Shown here: in pieces, positions 6,433-8,630 of the stretch
How positions within the stretch are numbered: position 1 is the first letter of the stretch
How the letters are laid out: the number at the start of each line of letters is the position of its first letter
Source of the DNA: an uncultured Peptococcaceae bacterium
GTDB taxonomy: Bacteria > Bacillota > Peptococcia > Peptococcales > Peptococcaceae
DNA: 8,630 nt
Direction of reading: 5' to 3'
Assembly (NCBI GenBank): GCA_945949655.1
Contig: CAMFFG010000036.1
Span: 1-8,630 of the forward strand
Notes under the pieces: generated by a model
Seen by the model: only the letters and a program-made list of their open reading frames with translations
The model's database searches: none
Told to the model about the DNA's origin: nothing
Made by a program: the position numbers and the translations under genes

Positions 6433-7686
6433 ATGCATAGCTTTGAAGATGAGAAAGAACTGATCCGCTGCTCCTTTTGTGGAAAAACACAGGAACAGGT
6501 GAAAAAAATTATCGCAGGTCCGAATGTGTATATTTGCGATGAATGTGTAAGCCTGTGTCACGAAATTGTGATGGAAGAGTTGGGTGCGGAACAGGATGTC
6601 GATATTTCAGAAATTCTGAAACCGGCAGAAATCAAAGAGATCCTGGATACCTATGTAATTGGACAGGATGAAGCCAAAAAGACGCTGGCCGTTTCGGTGT
6701 ATAACCACTATAAGCGGATCAACAGCACTGTGGCCAACGATGATGTGGAACTGCAGAAATCTAATATCTGCCTGATTGGGCCTACCGGCAGCGGGAAAAC
6801 CCTGCTGGCACAGACACTGGCTAAGATTCTGAAAGTGCCTTTTGCCATTGCCGATGCCACTTCTTTAACAGAAGCAGGCTATGTGGGCGAAGATGTGGAA
6901 AATATTCTGCTGAAGATCATTCAGGCAGCTGACTATGATATGGAGCTGGCCCAGAAGGGGATCATTTACATTGATGAGATCGATAAAATCGCACGCAAGA
7001 GCGACAATCCATCCATCACCCGTGATGTATCCGGTGAAGGGGTGCAGCAGGCACTGCTGAAGATCGTGGAAGGGACTGTGGCCAATGTGCCGCCGCAAGG
7101 TGGACGGAAACATCCCCATCAGGAATTTATTCAGCTGGATACCAATAACATTCTGTTTATTCTGGGTGGAGCCTTTGACGGTCTGGAAAAAATCATTGAA
7201 AACCGGGTCGGCAAAAAAGGACTGGGCTTTAATGCCGAAGTAAAAACCAAAGAAGAAAAACAACAGAGTGATTTGCTGAAACAGCTGATTCCGGAAGATC
7301 TGCTGAAATTCGGTCTGATTCCGGAATTCATTGGCCGTGTGCCGGTGATCGTAACGCTGGATGCCTTGGACAAGGATGCGCTGATCCGTATTCTGACCGA
7401 GCCGAAAAATGCTCTGATCAAACAGTATCAGCGTCTGCTGAAAATGGATCAGGTGGAACTGGAATTTACCGATGAATCTCTGGTGGCAATTGCAGAGGCT
7501 GCACTGGCCCGTAATACCGGTGCTCGTGGTTTGCGCTCCATTGTAGAGAAAACCATGAACGATATTATGTATGAGGTGCCATCGAATCCGCAGATCGCCA
7601 AAGTGGTAATTCATAAAGAATGTATCACCGAAGGCAAAGCACCGGAAGTTATTTTGCATAAAAAGAAAAAAGCAGCAGCCAATTAA
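6433..7686 (+). CDS. clpX: ClpX, AAA+ unfoldase of the ClpXP protease
   Basis: ClpX recognises tagged proteins (such as ssrA-tagged chains), unfolds them with ATP and threads them into ClpP. The 417 residues match the family. The N-terminal zinc-binding domain has Cys13, Cys16, Cys35 and Cys38. Walker A GPTGSGKT is at 116-123, pore loop GYVG at 149-152, Walker B IIYIDE at 177-182, the RKH substrate loop at 225-227, the ClpP-docking LGF tripeptide at 264-266, and sensor-2 GARGLRS at 363-369. All key residues are present. GAGGTG (6422-6427) lies five bases before the ATG. It is the last gene of the operon and is followed by a terminator, so lon, which often follows in Bacillota, is not in this transcript. 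Confidence 0.98.
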   Translation: MHSFEDEKELIRCSFCGKTQEQVKKIIAGPNVYICDECVSLCHEIVMEELGAEQDVDISEILKPAEIKEILDTYVIGQDEAKKTLAVSVYNHYKRINSTVANDDVELQKSNICLIGPTGSGKTLLAQTLAKILKVPFAIADATSLTEAGYVGEDVENILLKIIQAADYDMELAQKGIIYIDEIDKIARKSDNPSITRDVSGEGVQQALLKIVEGTVANVPPQGGRKHPHQEFIQLDTNNILFILGGAFDGLEKIIENRVGKKGLGFNAEVKTKEEKQQSDLLKQLIPEDLLKFGLIPEFIGRVPVIVTLDALDKDALIRILTEPKNALIKQYQRLLKMDQVELEFTDESLVAIAEAALARNTGARGLRSIVEKTMNDIMYEVPSNPQIAKVVIHKECITEGKAPEVILHKKKKAAAN

Positions 7687-7706
7687 GCTGCAAGAGAAAA
7701 CAGAAG

Positions 7707-7739
7707 AGGAACTGTCCCCGGTCGGGATGGTTCCTTTTT
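7707..7739 (+). terminator. Intrinsic terminator of the tig-clpP-clpX operon
   Basis: A 12-bp stem pairs AGGAACTGTCCC (7707-7718) with GGGATGGTTCCT (7724-7735) around a 5-base loop. Two wobble pairs sit mid-stem, and a T-run (7735-7739) follows. It lies 20 bases after the clpX stop. Confidence 0.88.
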
Positions 7740-7800
7740 GTCATGTGAAAAACAGCAACCCGGTACAGAATTCGGGCGGATATCATCAAAACAAGCTGCT

Positions 7801-7828
7801 TTTATCCATCTGAAAGTTATGGTATAAT
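7801..7828 (+). promoter_or_regulatory. Lipoprotein gene promoter
   Basis: The perfect -10 TATAAT (7823-7828) is preceded by TGG (7820-7822), an extended -10. The -35 is poor (TTTATC at 7801-7806, 16-base spacer). It lies after the clpX terminator and about 50 bases before the lipoprotein ATG. Confidence 0.6.
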
Positions 7829-7879
7829 AACAGGCAGAAACAGGTTGAAACCAGAACTAGAATAGACAGGAGTCAGACT

Positions 7880-8630
7880 ATGACAATCAATCGAAAACAA
7901 TATTGTATGATCTGCTGCATACTCAGCATGCTGCTGCTTTGCGGCTGCGAACTGGAACTGGTATCTCCGGACAACCTGATCACAGCGCCTGTGTCCAATC
8001 AGGAGAAGCTGCAGCAGAAACAGCTGATCACTTCTTTTCTGAGTCGGGATGAAAGTCTCATTGTACCGGAGGATCTGGATAACAGTGACGCCTACCAGTA
8101 TATGGATGTGGATCAGGATGGTGCGGATGAGATCATTGCCTTTTATGCCAATAAAGAAAGTAATTTTATGCTGGGATTTCTGATTCTGGATCAGCGGGAT
8201 GACCAGTGGTATTTAAGTCACAAAGCGGTGGCCTATGGAACCGGCATCCATTATTTCTCTGTGCAAGATCTGGATCAGGACGGTCAGATGGAACTGTTAC
8301 TGGGCGTGCGAACCGGTTATGGGTCGCTGAAGGAGCTATATTTCTACCAGCTCAACGACAATGAACTGGTGGATGTCACCAACGGAGACCGGATCACCTA
8401 TGATCAGCTGGCTCTGGCCGAAAAGCAGGACGCCATGCGGCACAACTATTTTATGAATCTGCTGCTGCTGAAAGAAACCGAGGAAAGCTTTGCAGTGCTG
8501 CTGGAGCATCCGTTCCCGTATGACTATGAGGGCATGAGCAGCATACCGCTGTTTGCTGACGAAAACGGCGACGGCATCCTGGAGATCAACTCTCTGTGGG
8601 AGCCGGAGAATAACACAACCGGCAGGGATT
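7880..8630 (+). CDS. Putative lipoprotein with calcium-loop-like motifs, 3' end outside window
   Basis: Open from ATG 7880 to the window edge with no stop (250 codons seen), with AGGAG (7868-7872) seven bases upstream. The N-terminus has Arg5/Lys6, a hydrophobic stretch (about 10-20) and a lipobox-like LCGC, so Cys23 is the likely lipidated residue after signal peptidase II cleavage. The mature protein would be membrane-anchored outside the cytoplasm. Three acidic loops follow the D-x-D-x-D-G pattern: DVDQDGADE (76-84), DLDQDGQME (130-138) and DENGDGILE (227-235). Such loops occur in FG-GAP/VCBS-type repeats and EF-hand-like calcium sites, and here each is followed or preceded by a beta-like segment (IIAFYA, LLLGVR). 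I do not recognise a named family. It has its own promoter behind the clpX terminator. A surface-exposed calcium-binding repeat protein is an inference. Confidence 0.85.
   Translation, partial: MTINRKQYCMICCILSMLLLCGCELELVSPDNLITAPVSNQEKLQQKQLITSFLSRDESLIVPEDLDNSDAYQYMDVDQDGADEIIAFYANKESNFMLGFLILDQRDDQWYLSHKAVAYGTGIHYFSVQDLDQDGQMELLLGVRTGYGSLKELYFYQLNDNELVDVTNGDRITYDQLALAEKQDAMRHNYFMNLLLLKETEESFAVLLEHPFPYDYEGMSSIPLFADENGDGILEINSLWEPENNTTGRD

Noticed and set aside
6865..7659. 264-codon - strand ORF opposite clpX
   Set aside because: It is a shadow of clpX. Its Phe/His/Gln-rich composition is typical of antisense translation of a conserved gene.

Overview
The window looks like a chromosomal stretch of a Bacillota-type bacterium of medium GC content. 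Three things point that way: the order tig-clpP-clpX, strong AGGAGG-type ribosome binding sites, and an AAA+ protein of the CbbX/SpoVK family. Clostridia or Negativicutes are both possible, and nothing here decides between them. Most of the window is conserved housekeeping with a few less-known genes. I see no CRISPR array, insertion sequence, tRNA or rRNA.

Left part (1-1770, + strand): the 3' part of a CbbX/SpoVK-like AAA+ ATPase, entering from beyond the left edge. It is followed by a strong extended -10 promoter, a roughly 200-base leader with several hairpins and an 18-codon candidate leader ORF, and a small DUF4375 (DMP19-like) protein. A long perfect inverted repeat at 1742-1775 serves as a two-way terminator for this gene and for the converging rlmN.

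Middle part (1765-3338, - strand): an RlmN/Cfr-family radical SAM 23S rRNA methyltransferase and, upstream of it, an XRE-type repressor-like protein. A 20-bp-stem terminator separates them, so they are separate transcription units. The annotation uses a shorter start for rlmN (345 aa), supported by a ribosome binding site.

A 337-base AT-rich spacer (3339-3675), with a 7-bp dyad and repeated TTTTACT, separates the XRE gene from a divergent small serine recombinase (3676-4296). Its catalytic residues fall at the same numbers as in gamma-delta resolvase.

Right part (4405-7739, + strand): tig, clpP and clpX form one compact protein-quality-control operon. Trigger factor folds nascent chains at the ribosome, and ClpX unfolds substrates and feeds them into the ClpP chamber. 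The operon starts at a TATAAT promoter and ends at a clear hairpin terminator. A lipoprotein gene then begins at 7880 under its own promoter and runs off the right edge. It carries three DxDxDG-type loops.

Five of the six promoters proposed here share TGG directly before a TAnnnT hexamer, which suggests heavy use of extended -10 promoters in this genome.
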